This document shows positions 35,823 through 43,905 of a DNA stretch of 64,000 bases, in pieces. Position numbers and translations under genes: made by a program. Below the pieces are notes generated by a model. The model saw only the letters and a list, made by a program, of their open reading frames with translations, did not search any database and had not been told where the DNA came from. The first letter of the stretch is position 1; each line of letters opens with the position of its first letter. The stretch comes from Streptomyces hawaiiensis (GTDB lineage: Bacteria > Actinomycetota > Actinomycetes > Streptomycetales > Streptomycetaceae), in assembly GCF_004803895.1 (NCBI RefSeq), contig NZ_CP021978.1:2294001-2358000 (forward strand), read 5' to 3'.

Positions 35823-36581
35823 TCAGCTCTCCTTGTCCGCGGCAGGCGGGTGGCAGGCGGTGGCCGCGTCCAGGAACGCCGGCCGCTCCCCGCCGCCGTG
35901 CACGAGCAGGCTCGCCCCGCTGATGTACGCGGCGGCGTCGGACGCCAGGAACACGGCCGCGCCACCCACGTCGGACGGCTCGGCGAGACGCCCCAGCGGG
36001 ACCGTGCGGGCGACGGCGGCGATGCCGTCCTCGTCGCCGTAGTGGAGGGGGGACAGTTCCGTGCGGACCATGCCCACGACGAGGGTGTTGACCCGGATGC
36101 CGGGCGCCCACTCCACGGCCATCGAACGGGCGAGGCTCTCCAGGCCCGCCTTGGCGGCACCGTAGGCGGCGGTGCCGGGCGAGGGGCGGCCGCCGCTGAC
36201 GCTGCCGATCATGACGATCGAGCCCCTCGCCCGCCGGAGGTGCTCGTATGCGGCGAGGGACACGGTCAGCGGCGCGAGCAGGTTGAGCTCCACCACGCGC
36301 GCGTGCCGGTCCGCCCCGGCCTCGGTGAGCAGCCGGTGGGGTGCGCCGCCCGCGTTGTTGACGAGGACGTCCAGCCTGGGCAGAGCGGTGAACAGGCGCC
36401 CGACGGCGTGGGCGTCCCGGACGTCCAGCGGCACGAACTCGGTGCCGGGGAGCGGGACTTCCGGTGGCCGGCGGGCGCAGACCACGACTTCGGCGCCCGC
36501 CCGTACCAAGGCACGCGCGATGCCGGCGCCGACGCCGCGGGTACCGCCCGTGACGACGGCGACCTTCCCGTCCAGCTCCAT
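35823..36581 (-). CDS. SDR oxidoreductase, Rv3549c-like (steroid cluster)
   Basis: 252 residues, classical SDR. Cofactor motif TGGTRGVGAG (about 11-20), VNNAGG, the catalytic Ser in IGSVSGG and YGAAK. It is first in the operon with the 34907-35821 SDR gene and divergent from echA20, with the KstR2-like operator 36598-36614 lying 16 bp upstream of its start. Position and family match Rv3549c of the mycobacterial cluster. No specific reaction is established for that protein. An ATG with CTCCATGCA context and no strong ribosome site was used. Confidence 0.82.
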   Translation of the reverse strand: MELDGKVAVVTGGTRGVGAGIARALVRAGAEVVVCARRPPEVPLPGTEFVPLDVRDAHAVGRLFTALPRLDVLVNNAGGAPHRLLTEAGADRHARVVELNLLAPLTVSLAAYEHLRRARGSIVMIGSVSGGRPSPGTAAYGAAKAGLESLARSMAVEWAPGIRVNTLVVGMVRTELSPLHYGDEDGIAAVARTVPLGRLAEPSDVGGAAVFLASDAAAYISGASLLVHGGGERPAFLDAATACHPPAADKES

Positions 36582-36586
36582 GCACT

Positions 36587-36625
36587 GCTACCTTCCACCT
36601 AACAAACGTTTGGTGGAAAGGTAGC
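36587..36625. promoter_or_regulatory. KstR2-like operator in an extended inverted repeat
   Basis: The core 36601-36614 (aacaaacgtttggt) fits the known mycobacterial KstR2 motif AnCAAGnnCTTGnT with two mismatches and contains the palindrome caaacgtttg. On the minus strand, 36598-36614 matches 15 of 17 bases of the second site at 42637-42653. A wider, nearly perfect inverted repeat (gctaccttccacc and ggtggaaaggtagc) encloses it. It lies between the divergent SDR and echA20 genes. Confidence 0.65.
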
Positions 36626-36635
36626 TGATGCGGCC

Positions 36636-37415
36636 ATGGGTGTCTCCACCTCGTGCGGGGAAAAGGGCATCGTCGTCGTCACGGTCGACTTCCCGCCGGT
36701 GAACGCCCTGCCGGTGGCGGGCTGGTTCTCCCTGGCCGGCGCGGTGCGCGCGGCCGGACGCGACCCGGAGGTCCGGTGCGTGGTGCTGGCCGCCGAGGGG
36801 CGCGGGTTCAACGCGGGGGTGGACATCAAGGAGTTGCAGGCCGACGACCGGGAGCACAGCGCGCTGCGCGGCGCGAACAGCGGCTGCGCGGAGGCGTTCG
36901 CGGCGGTCTACGAGTGCGAGGTGCCGGTCGTGGCGGCCGTGCAGGGTTTCTGCCTGGGCGGCGGCATCGGCCTGGTGGGCAACGCGGACGCGATCGTGGC
37001 CAGCGAGGACGCGGTGTTCGGGCTGCCCGAGCTGAACCGCGGCGCCCTGGGCGCGGCCACGCACCTGGCCCGGCTGGTTCCCCAGCACCTCATGCGGGCC
37101 CTGTACTACACGGCGCGCACGGCGAGCGCGACCGACCTGCACGCGCACGGATCGGTGTGGCGGGTGGTGCCGCGTGGCGAACTGGGCGCCGCCGCACTGG
37201 AGCTGGCCCGGGAGATCGCCGCCAAGGACGGCCGGCTGCTCCGCCTGGCCAAGGCCGCGCTCAACGGCATCGACCCCGTGGACGTGCGGCGCAGCTACCG
37301 CTTCGAGCAGGGCTTCACCTTCGAGGCGGGCCTCAGCGGGGTGGGAGCGCGAGTGCGCGACAGCTTCGGGGACTCCGGCAGCCCCGGCACATCCGGTCAG
37401 GAGGGAGCGCGATGA
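36636..37415 (+). CDS. echA20: Enoyl-CoA hydratase family ring hydrolase, EchA20-like
   Basis: 259 residues with the crotonase fold: VRCVVLAAEGRGFNAGVDIKEL (oxyanion site, read in parts), GFCLGGGIGLVGNADAIVA and the Glu-containing FGLPELNRGALGAATHLARL. It is followed directly by ipdA, ipdB and ipdC, exactly as in the mycobacterial KstR2 regulon, where EchA20 hydrolyses ring D of HIEC-CoA during breakdown of the last two steroid rings. Its stop overlaps the ipdA start (ATGA). The operator 36598-36614 lies 22 bp upstream of the start. The name rests on family plus synteny. Confidence 0.82.
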   Translation: MGVSTSCGEKGIVVVTVDFPPVNALPVAGWFSLAGAVRAAGRDPEVRCVVLAAEGRGFNAGVDIKELQADDREHSALRGANSGCAEAFAAVYECEVPVVAAVQGFCLGGGIGLVGNADAIVASEDAVFGLPELNRGALGAATHLARLVPQHLMRALYYTARTASATDLHAHGSVWRVVPRGELGAAALELAREIAAKDGRLLRLAKAALNGIDPVDVRRSYRFEQGFTFEAGLSGVGARVRDSFGDSGSPGTSGQEGAR

Positions 37416-38248
37416 GGGACAAGACGATGTCGGCGGACGAGGCCGTGTCCCGGCTGTCCAGCGGCATGACCCTCGGCATCGGCGGCTGGGGCTCGCGCCG
37501 CAAGCCGATGGCCCTGGTGAGAGGGCTGCTCCGGTCGGGGATCACCGACCTGACGGTCGTCTCGTACGGCGGCCCCGACGTGGGCATGCTGGCCGCGGCC
37601 GGGCGGATCCGGAGACTGGTCACGGCCTTCGTCACGCTCGACTCGATCCCCCTGGAACCGCACTACCGGGCGGCCCGCGAGCGGGGTGCCTTCGCACTGA
37701 CGGAGATCGACGAGGCGATGTTCCTGTGGGGCCTGCGGGCGGCGGCGAACCGGCTGCCGTTCCTGCCGGTGCGGGCCGGATTCGGTTCGGACGTGATGCG
37801 GGTCAACCCCGGTCTGAGGACGGTCACTTCGCCGTACGAGGACGGGGAGACGTTCGTCGCCGTGCCCGCCCTGCGCATGGACGCGGCCCTGGTGCACGTC
37901 AACCGCGCGGACCGGTCGGGCAACGGGCAGTACCTGGGCCCGGACCCGTACTTCGACGACCTGTTCTGCGCGGCGGCCGACACGGCGTACGTGAGCTGCG
38001 AGCGGATCGTCGACACGGCCGAGCTGACGAAAGAGGGCCCGCCGCAGACCCTGCTGGTCAGGCGGCACACCGTCACCGGTGTGGTCGAGACCCCGAACGG
38101 GGCGCACTTCACGTCCTGCGCGCCCGACTACGGCCGGGACGAGGCCTTCCAGAAGACGTATGCGACCACGCCCTGGCCCGATTTCAAGGCCGGGTACCTC
38201 GGCGGGGACGAGCAGGCGTACCAGGCGGCCGTGCGGGAGGGCACATGA
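37412..38248 (+). CDS. ipdA: CoA-transferase family hydrolase alpha subunit, IpdA-like
   Basis: 278 residues of the class I CoA-transferase alpha type: MSADEAVSRLSSGMTLGIGGWGSRRKPMAL, VVSYGGPDVGML and EIDEAMFLWGLRAAANRLPF (in part). In mycobacteria and rhodococci IpdA with IpdB forms a heteromer that opens the last carbon ring of the steroid skeleton (COCHEA-CoA hydrolase) and does not transfer CoA. Start and stop overlap the neighbours by 4 bp each, which favours equal synthesis with IpdB. Family alone would allow a true CoA-transferase. Gene order supports IpdA. Confidence 0.85.
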   Translation: MRDKTMSADEAVSRLSSGMTLGIGGWGSRRKPMALVRGLLRSGITDLTVVSYGGPDVGMLAAAGRIRRLVTAFVTLDSIPLEPHYRAARERGAFALTEIDEAMFLWGLRAAANRLPFLPVRAGFGSDVMRVNPGLRTVTSPYEDGETFVAVPALRMDAALVHVNRADRSGNGQYLGPDPYFDDLFCAAADTAYVSCERIVDTAELTKEGPPQTLLVRRHTVTGVVETPNGAHFTSCAPDYGRDEAFQKTYATTPWPDFKAGYLGGDEQAYQAAVREGT

Positions 38249-38964
38249 GCGGACCCACGCGCGCCGAGTACTGCGTGATCGCCTGCGCGGAGGCCTGGCG
38301 GGGCGACGGCGAGGTGCTGGCGAGCCCCATGGGGCTGATCCCCTCGATCGGCGCCCGGCTGGCCCGGCTCACCTTCGCGCCGGACCTGCTGCTGACCGAC
38401 GGCGAGGCGCTGCTCGTCCGCCCGGACGGGACACCCGAGGGCTGGCTGCCGTACCGCGAGCATCTGGCCTGGGTCACGGGCGGGCGGCGGCACGTGATGA
38501 TGGGTGCGAGCCAGATCGACCGCTACGGCAACCAGAACATCGCGTGCATCGGCGACTGGGAGCGGCCGAGGCGGCAGCTGCTCGGGGTGCGCGGCGCGCC
38601 GGTCAACACCCTCAACAACCCGACCAGTTACTGGATCCCGAGGCACTCCCGGCGGGTCTTCGTCGAGCGGGTCGACATGGTCTGCGGAGTCGGCTACGAC
38701 CGTGCGGCCGGCGCGCGCTACCACCGCATCCCGCGCGTCGTCTCCGACCTGGGCGTCTTCGACTTCGCCACCACCGACCACTCGATGCGGCTGGCCTCGC
38801 TGCACCCGGGTGTCACGGTCGAGCAGGTCAGGGCGGCGACGGGCTTCGGGCTGACCGTCCCGGACGACGTACCGCCGACGCGTGAGCCGACCGCCGAGGA
38901 GCTCCGGCTGATCCGGGAGGTCGTCGACCCGGCCGGCGCCCGGGCCAGGGAGGTCGGCGCGTGA
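38245..38964 (+). CDS. ipdB: CoA-transferase family hydrolase beta subunit, IpdB-like
   Basis: 239 residues of the class I CoA-transferase beta type: YCVIACAEAWRGDGEVLASP, GARLARLTFAPDLLLTDGEA and GASQIDRYGNQNIACIGDW. It forms the partner of IpdA in the ring-opening hydrolase of HIP catabolism. The ATG overlaps the ipdA stop and the TGA overlaps the ipdC GTG, a tightly coupled set. It is cytosolic. Confidence 0.85.
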   Translation: MSGPTRAEYCVIACAEAWRGDGEVLASPMGLIPSIGARLARLTFAPDLLLTDGEALLVRPDGTPEGWLPYREHLAWVTGGRRHVMMGASQIDRYGNQNIACIGDWERPRRQLLGVRGAPVNTLNNPTSYWIPRHSRRVFVERVDMVCGVGYDRAAGARYHRIPRVVSDLGVFDFATTDHSMRLASLHPGVTVEQVRAATGFGLTVPDDVPPTREPTAEELRLIREVVDPAGARAREVGA

Positions 38965-40013
38965 GGGAGACGGCACTGACCCGGCTCACCGGCGTCCGCC
39001 ATCCGGTCGTGCAGACCGGGATGGGCTGGGTGGCCGGTCCCCGTCTGGTCTCCGCCACGGCGAACGCGGGCGCCCTCGGCATCCTGGCGTCCGCCACGAT
39101 GACGCCCGGCCGGCTGCGCGAGGCCGTACGGGAGGTGAAGGCCCGGACCGACGCGCCGTTCGGGGTGAACCTGCGTGCCGACGCCGCCGACGCGGGCGAC
39201 CGCGTCCGGATCCTGATCGAGGAGGGCGTCCGGGTCGCCTCGTTCGCCCTCGCCCCTTCCCGGGAGCTGATCGGCGAGCTCAAGGAGGCCGGTGTGGTCG
39301 TCATGCCGACCGTGGGGGCGCGGCGGCACGCCGAGAAGGTCGCGGCGTGGGGCGCCGATGCGGTGCTGGTGCAGGGCTCGGAGGGCGGCGGGCACACCGG
39401 CGAGGTGGCCACGACCGTGCTGCTGCCGCAGGTGGTGGACGCGGTGCCGATACCGGTCGTCGCGGCGGGCGGGTTCTTCGACGGGCGCGGGCTGGCCGCG
39501 GCCCTCGCCTACGGGGCGGCGGGCGTGGCGATGGGCACGCGGTTCCTGCTGACCTCCGACTCGACCGTGCCGGACGCGGTGAAGGCGCGGTACCTCGCGG
39601 CGACCGTGCGGGACGTGACGGTGACCCGGGCGGTGGACGGGCTGCCGCACCGCATGCTGCGTACGGAACTGGTGGCAGCCCTGGAGGGCGCCGGCCGGGC
39701 CGGGGCGCTGGTGCGGGCCGTGCGCGCGGCGGCCGGGTTCCGCAGGCTGTCCGGGCTGACCTGGCGGCAGCTGGCCCACGACGGGCTGGCCCTCAAGCAC
39801 GGCAAGGACCTGTCCTGGAGTCAGGTGCTGCTCGCCGCGAACACTCCGATGCTGCTGAAGTCGGCGATGGTGGACGGCCGTACGGACCTGGGCGTGATGG
39901 CGTCCGGGCAGGTCGCCGGGGTGATCGACGACCTGCCCTCGTGCGCGGAGCTGGTGGAGCGGATCGTGAAGGAGGCCGAGGAGACGCTGAGGCGGCTCAC
40001 AGCCGTTCGATGA
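38961..40013 (+). CDS. ipdC: Flavin-dependent nitronate-monooxygenase family protein, IpdC-like
   Basis: 350 residues, TIM-barrel FMN protein of the 2-nitropropane dioxygenase family: HPVVQTGMGWVAGPRLVSAT, TDAPFGVNLRA, VQGSEGGGHTGE and AAGGFFDGRGLAAALAYGA, the FMN phosphate-binding part. In the mycobacterial cluster IpdC follows ipdAB and is needed for HIP breakdown, acting as an NAD(P)H-dependent flavin reductase on a CoA ester intermediate. The GTG start overlaps the ipdB stop. The 3' end overlaps the convergent fadA6 gene by 17 bp. Confidence 0.83.
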   Translation: MRETALTRLTGVRHPVVQTGMGWVAGPRLVSATANAGALGILASATMTPGRLREAVREVKARTDAPFGVNLRADAADAGDRVRILIEEGVRVASFALAPSRELIGELKEAGVVVMPTVGARRHAEKVAAWGADAVLVQGSEGGGHTGEVATTVLLPQVVDAVPIPVVAAGGFFDGRGLAAALAYGAAGVAMGTRFLLTSDSTVPDAVKARYLAATVRDVTVTRAVDGLPHRMLRTELVAALEGAGRAGALVRAVRAAAGFRRLSGLTWRQLAHDGLALKHGKDLSWSQVLLAANTPMLLKSAMVDGRTDLGVMASGQVAGVIDDLPSCAELVERIVKEAEETLRRLTAVR

Positions 40014-41154
40014 CCGTCACGTTGGCCTGGCCGCCGCCCTCGCACATGGTCTGCAGACCGAAGCGGCCGCCGGTGCGCTCCAGTTCGTGCAGCAGGGTCG
40101 TCATGAGTTTGACGCCGGTCGCGCCGAGGGGGTGCCCCAGGGCGATCGCGCCGCCGTTGACGTTGACCCGCTCCGGGTCGGCGCCGGTCTCCTTCAGCCA
40201 GGCCAGGACGACCGGGGCGAAGGCCTCGTTGATCTCGACGAGGTCGATGTCGTCGATGGTCAGGCCGGTCTTCTTCAGGGCGTGCGCGGTGGCCGGGATG
40301 GGGGCGGTGAGCATCCGGATCGGGTCCTCGCCGCGCACGGAGAGGTGGTGCACGCGCGCGCGGGGGGTGAGCCCGTGGTCGCGCACGGCCCGCTCGGAGG
40401 CCAGCAGCATCGCCGCCGCCCCGTCGGAGATCTGCGAGGAGCAGGCGGCGGTGACGGTGCCTCCGTCGAGGACGGGTTTGAGTCCGGCCATCTTCTCCAG
40501 GGAGGTGTCCCGGCGCGGCCCCTCGTCGGCGGTGACCTCCCCGTAGGGCACGCTCTCGCGGGCGAAGCGGCCCTCGTCGATGGCGAGCACCGCCCGCTGG
40601 TGGGAGCGCAGGGCGAACTCCTCCTGGTCCTGCCGGGTGATCCCCCACTTCGCGGCGATCATCTCGGCGCCCACGAACTGGTTGACGGGCTGGTCCCCGT
40701 ACCGTGCCCGCCAGCCGGCGCTGCCCGCGAAGGGGCCCTGCGTCAGCCCGAGCGGTTCGGCGGCCTGCCGGGTGGCGAAGGCGATGGGGATCATCGACAT
40801 GTTCTGCACCCCGCCGGCGACCACCAGGTCCTGGGTGCCGGACAGCACGGCCTGCGCCGCGAAGTGCACGGCCTGCTGCGAGGAGCCGCACTGCCGGTCG
40901 ACGGTCACGCCCGGCACCTCCTCGGGCAGCCCGGCCGCCAGCCAGCAGGTCCGCGCGATGTCCCCGGCCTGCGGCCCGACCGCGTCCAGGCAGCCGAGGA
41001 CGACGTCCTCCACGGCGGCCGGGTCGGCGCCCGAGCGGCTCATCAGCTCTCCCAGGACGTGCGCGCCGAGGTCGGCCGGGTGGACCGCGCTCAGTCCTCC
41101 CGCGCGTCGCCCGACGGGCGTCCGGACGGCTTCGACGATGTAGGCCTCGGCCAT
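39997..41154 (-). CDS. fadA6: Acetyl-CoA acetyltransferase (thiolase), FadA6-like
   Basis: 385 residues, full-length thiolase. The nucleophile is Cys89 in VDRQCGSSQQA. The other catalytic motifs are EINEAFAPV, GGAIALGHPLGATG (His) and the C-terminal CEGGGQANV (Cys). Thiolytic cleavage of the ring-opened product yields acetyl-CoA. Position next to the kstR2-like gene and beside ipdC matches FadA6 (Rv3556c). AGGGAG precedes the ATG. It is probably third in the minus-strand operon ipdF-kstR2-fadA6. Confidence 0.85.
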   Translation of the reverse strand: MAEAYIVEAVRTPVGRRAGGLSAVHPADLGAHVLGELMSRSGADPAAVEDVVLGCLDAVGPQAGDIARTCWLAAGLPEEVPGVTVDRQCGSSQQAVHFAAQAVLSGTQDLVVAGGVQNMSMIPIAFATRQAAEPLGLTQGPFAGSAGWRARYGDQPVNQFVGAEMIAAKWGITRQDQEEFALRSHQRAVLAIDEGRFARESVPYGEVTADEGPRRDTSLEKMAGLKPVLDGGTVTAACSSQISDGAAAMLLASERAVRDHGLTPRARVHHLSVRGEDPIRMLTAPIPATAHALKKTGLTIDDIDLVEINEAFAPVVLAWLKETGADPERVNVNGGAIALGHPLGATGVKLMTTLLHELERTGGRFGLQTMCEGGGQANVTVIERL

Positions 41155-41177
41155 GACAACTCCCTGGCAAGTAGGGG

Positions 41178-41816
41178 CTATTCGCGTACGGCGATCCCGT
41201 CCAGCACCATCGACAGGTACTGCCGGGCGATCTCGTCCGGGCTGTGCTGTCCGCCCGGCCGGTACCAGGACGCGGCGACCCACACCGTGTCGCGCACGAA
41301 CCGGTAGGTGAGCCGGACGTCGAGGTCGGCCCGGAAGGCCCGCTCGGCGACGCCGCGCTCCAGCGTGGACAGCCAGGCCTTCTCGAACCTGCGCTGCGAC
41401 TCGGCGAGGAACGCGAACCGCTCCTGCGCCACGAGCTGCCTGCTCTCCTTCTGGTAGATCGCGACGGCCGCGCGGTGCCGGTCGATCTCCCGGAACGACT
41501 CGGTGACCAGGGCCTGAAGCGTCTCGCGCGGCCCGAGCCCGGCGGCCAGGACGGTGTCGTAGCCGTCCCACAGCTCGTCGAGGAAGGTGCGCAGGATCTC
41601 CTCCAGCATCGACTCCTTGGAGTCGAAGTGGTAGTAGAGGCTGCCTGCGAGCATCCCCGCGTGGTCCGCGATCTTGCGGACGGTGGTGGCGTTGTAGCCC
41701 TGCTCGGCGAAGACCTCGGCGGCGGTGCCGAGGAGTTCGCCGCGGCGGTCGCGGGCGGCGGCAGCGGCTGGGGGCTCGGTGGCGGTCACCTGGGGATTCT
41801 TCTTCGTAGGAGGCAC
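41178..41816 (-). CDS. kstR2: TetR family regulator, KstR2-like
   Basis: 212 residues. The N-terminal DNA-binding domain (about 22-70) reads LLGTAAEVFAEQGYNATTV and IADHAGMLAGSLYYHFDSKE. The ligand-binding domain follows. In mycobacteria and rhodococci KstR2 represses the HIP genes and is released by HIP-CoA. Here the gene lies inside the same set of genes, and two near-identical operators that fit the KstR2 motif lie at the two divergent promoters of the island. It is 23 bp from fadA6 and 15 bp from the ipdF stop, on the same strand. Confidence 0.85.
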   Translation of the reverse strand: MPPTKKNPQVTATEPPAAAAARDRRGELLGTAAEVFAEQGYNATTVRKIADHAGMLAGSLYYHFDSKESMLEEILRTFLDELWDGYDTVLAAGLGPRETLQALVTESFREIDRHRAAVAIYQKESRQLVAQERFAFLAESQRRFEKAWLSTLERGVAERAFRADLDVRLTYRFVRDTVWVAASWYRPGGQHSPDEIARQYLSMVLDGIAVRE

Positions 41817-41831
41817 GGGTCCATTGTCGTC

Positions 41832-42620
41832 CTAGGCGTGCCGGCTGCTGACGGACACCACTTCTCCCGTCATGTACGAGGAGTAGCGGGACGCCAGGAA
41901 CACGATCACGTTGGCCACCTCCCAGGGCTCGGCGTGCCGCCCGAAGGCCTCTCGGGCGGTCAGCTCGGCGAGCAGCTCGGGCGTGGTCACCTTCACCAGG
42001 TGGGGGTGCATGGCGAGGCTGGGCGCCACGGCGTTGACCCGCACCCCGTACCCGGCCGCCTCGACCGCCGCACACCGGGTCAGCGCCATCACGCCCGCTT
42101 TGGCGGCGGCGTAGTGGGCCTGCCCGGCCTGGGCGCGCCAGCCGACGACGGAGGCGTTGTTGACGATCACTCCGCCGCCGGTGCCCTTCATGTGCCGGAG
42201 CGCGGCCCGCACGCACCGGAACGTGCCGTTCAACGTCACGTCCAGGACGCGGGACCACTGCTCGTCGGTCATGTCGACCAAGTCCGCCGTGCCGCCGAGG
42301 CCGGCGTTGTTGACCACGACGTCGAGGCGGCCGTGCTCCGCCGCGGCCGTCTCGAAGAGCACGCGTACCTGCGTCTCGTCGGTGACGTCGCAGGGCACCG
42401 CGGTGACCGACGTTCCGCCGAACTCACCGGCCAGCCGCGCCTCGTACTCCTTGAGACGGCGCGCGTGCGCGTCGCTGATCAGCACCCGCGCGCCCTCCTC
42501 CAGGAAGCGCCGCGCCGTGGCCCCGCCGATCCCCGCGCCGGCCGCCGCGGTGACGACGGCGGTCCGTCCCTTCAGCAGGCCGTGGCCGGGCACGTACGAC
42601 GGACTCTCGACGTCTGTCAT
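41832..42620 (-). CDS. ipdF: SDR dehydrogenase, IpdF-like
   Basis: 262 residues. The cofactor motif TAAAGAGIGGATARRF is an SDR variant with the AAGxGIG spacing. NNAGLGG, NNASVVG and the catalytic YAAAK follow. The protein begins with an extra 15 residues (SPSYVPGHGLLKGR) typical of the IpdF group. In the mycobacterial pathway IpdF oxidises a hydroxylated indane-CoA ester. It is first gene of the operon with kstR2 and fadA6, divergent from the fadE31-like gene across an operator. The gene order supports the name. Confidence 0.8.
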   Translation of the reverse strand: MTDVESPSYVPGHGLLKGRTAVVTAAAGAGIGGATARRFLEEGARVLISDAHARRLKEYEARLAGEFGGTSVTAVPCDVTDETQVRVLFETAAAEHGRLDVVVNNAGLGGTADLVDMTDEQWSRVLDVTLNGTFRCVRAALRHMKGTGGGVIVNNASVVGWRAQAGQAHYAAAKAGVMALTRCAAVEAAGYGVRVNAVAPSLAMHPHLVKVTTPELLAELTAREAFGRHAEPWEVANVIVFLASRYSSYMTGEVVSVSSRHA

Positions 42621-42636
42621 GGGTTCACGCTAACCT

Positions 42637-42653
42637 ACCAAACACTTGTTAGG
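42637..42653. promoter_or_regulatory. Second KstR2-like operator
   Basis: accaaacacttgttagg. The core accaaacacttgtt fits the motif AnCAAGnnCTTGnT with one mismatch, and 15 of 17 bases equal the reverse strand of the site at 36598-36614. It lies 16 bp upstream of the ipdF start and 16 bp before the fadE31-like GTG, so it can control both directions. Confidence 0.65.
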
Positions 42654-42669
42654 GAAGAAGGGAGCGGTC

Positions 42670-43809
42670 GTGGACCTGGCGTTCTCCCCTGCGGACGAGG
42701 AGTTCCGCGCAAAGGTGCGGGAGTGGCTGCACGCGCACGTGCCGCGCGTACCCCTGCCCTCCCTGGAGACCGAGGAGGGCTTCGCCGCGCACCGCTCCTG
42801 GGAGGCGGAGCTCGCCGCGGACCGCTGGTCAGTGGTCAACTGGCCGTCTCGGTACGGCGGCCGTGACTCGGGGCTCGTGCGGTGGCTGCTCTTCGAGGAG
42901 GAGTACTGGGCGGCGGGCGCACCGGGCCGCGTCGGTCAGAACGGCATCCAGCTGCTGGCCCCCACCCTCCTCGATCACGGCACCGAGGAGCAGCGGACCC
43001 GGGTCCTGCCCCCGATGGCCTCCGGGGAGGTGGTCTGGGCGCAGGCCTGGTCGGAACCCGAGGCCGGTTCGGACCTGGCGTCCCTGCGGGCGAAGGCCGT
43101 GCGCACGGACGGCGGCTGGCTGCTGACCGGCCAGAAGACCTGGTCCTCCCGGGCCGCGTTCGCCGACCGCGCCTTCGGCCTGTTCCGCAGCGACCCGGAC
43201 GCGGCGAGGCCCCACCAGGGTCTGACGTACCTGATGTTCGGCCTGCGCGCTCCCGGGGTCACGGTCCGCCCGATCGCCCGTCTGGACGGCAAGCCGGCCT
43301 TCGCGGAGCTGTTCCTGGACGAGGTGTTCGTGCCCGATGAGGACGTGATCGGCGAGCCGGGCCAGGGCTGGCGGATCGCGATGTCGACGGCTGGCAGCGA
43401 ACGCGGTCTGATGCTCCGCTCCCCCGGCCGTTTCCTCGCCGCCGCGCGCCGGCTGGAGGAGCTGTGGCGGGAGCGGGGCAGCCCGGAGGCGGCGCGCGGC
43501 CGGGTGGCCGACGCGCTGATCGGCGCCCGCGCCTACCAGCTCTTCACGTACGCGGCCGCCTCCCGCTTCCTGGAGGGCGAGGCCGTCGGCCCGGAGTCGA
43601 GCCTCAACAAGGTCTTCTGGTCCGAACTGGACCTCGCGCTGCACGAGACGGCCCTCGACCTGCTCGGCCCCGAGGGCGAGAGGGCGGACACCGACTGGGC
43701 GGAGCGGTACGTCTTCGCCCTCGCCGGACCGCTCTACGCGGGCACGAACGAGATCCAGCGCGACATCATCGCCGAGCGCCTGCTCGGCCTGCCGAAGGGA
43801 CGCCGCTGA
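42670..43809 (+). CDS. Acyl-CoA dehydrogenase, FadE31-like
   Basis: 379 residues from GTG 42670, with AGGGAG about 7 bases upstream. Full-length acyl-CoA dehydrogenase: WAQAWSEPEAGSDLASLRAK (substrate/FAD site), TGQKTWSSRAAFADRAFGLF and the C-terminal YAGTNEIQRDIIAERLLG. The N-terminus EEFRAKVREWL...GFAAHRSWEAEL is closest, from memory, to FadE31 of the mycobacterial KstR2 regulon. FadE30 is the other candidate. With the following short FadE it probably forms a heteromeric dehydrogenase on a CoA ester with a ring substituent. Its TGA overlaps the first of three mini-ORFs (TGATG). Confidence 0.83.
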   Translation: MDLAFSPADEEFRAKVREWLHAHVPRVPLPSLETEEGFAAHRSWEAELAADRWSVVNWPSRYGGRDSGLVRWLLFEEEYWAAGAPGRVGQNGIQLLAPTLLDHGTEEQRTRVLPPMASGEVVWAQAWSEPEAGSDLASLRAKAVRTDGGWLLTGQKTWSSRAAFADRAFGLFRSDPDAARPHQGLTYLMFGLRAPGVTVRPIARLDGKPAFAELFLDEVFVPDEDVIGEPGQGWRIAMSTAGSERGLMLRSPGRFLAAARRLEELWRERGSPEAARGRVADALIGARAYQLFTYAAASRFLEGEAVGPESSLNKVFWSELDLALHETALDLLGPEGERADTDWAERYVFALAGPLYAGTNEIQRDIIAERLLGLPKGRR

Positions 43810-43905
43810 TGCCGGGGACTCTGCGGAAGGAGCGCCTGTGATGCCGGGGACTCCGCATGAGGAGCGCCTCTGATGCCGGGAACTCCGTATAAGGGGCGTC
43901 TCTGA
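43807..43905 (+). repeat. Three 32-bp tandem repeats forming a relay of mini-ORFs
   Basis: Units at 43807-43838, 43839-43870 and 43871-43902, each starting tgatgccggg. Each holds a 10-codon frame running from ATG to a TGA that overlaps the next ATG: 43809-43841 (MPGTLRKERL), 43841-43873 (MPGTPHEERL) and 43873-43905 (MPGTPYKGRL). The last TGA overlaps the ATG of the next gene. Each unit carries its own AGGAG or AGGGG ribosome site before the following ATG. Translation could re-initiate step by step from the first dehydrogenase to the second. Confidence 0.85.

Noticed and set aside
42670..43809. FadE30 as the name of the first acyl-CoA dehydrogenase
   Set aside because: The N-terminal sequence and the plus-strand position next to a short FadE fit FadE31 better. 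The gene symbol was left empty because this rests on memory, not on an alignment.
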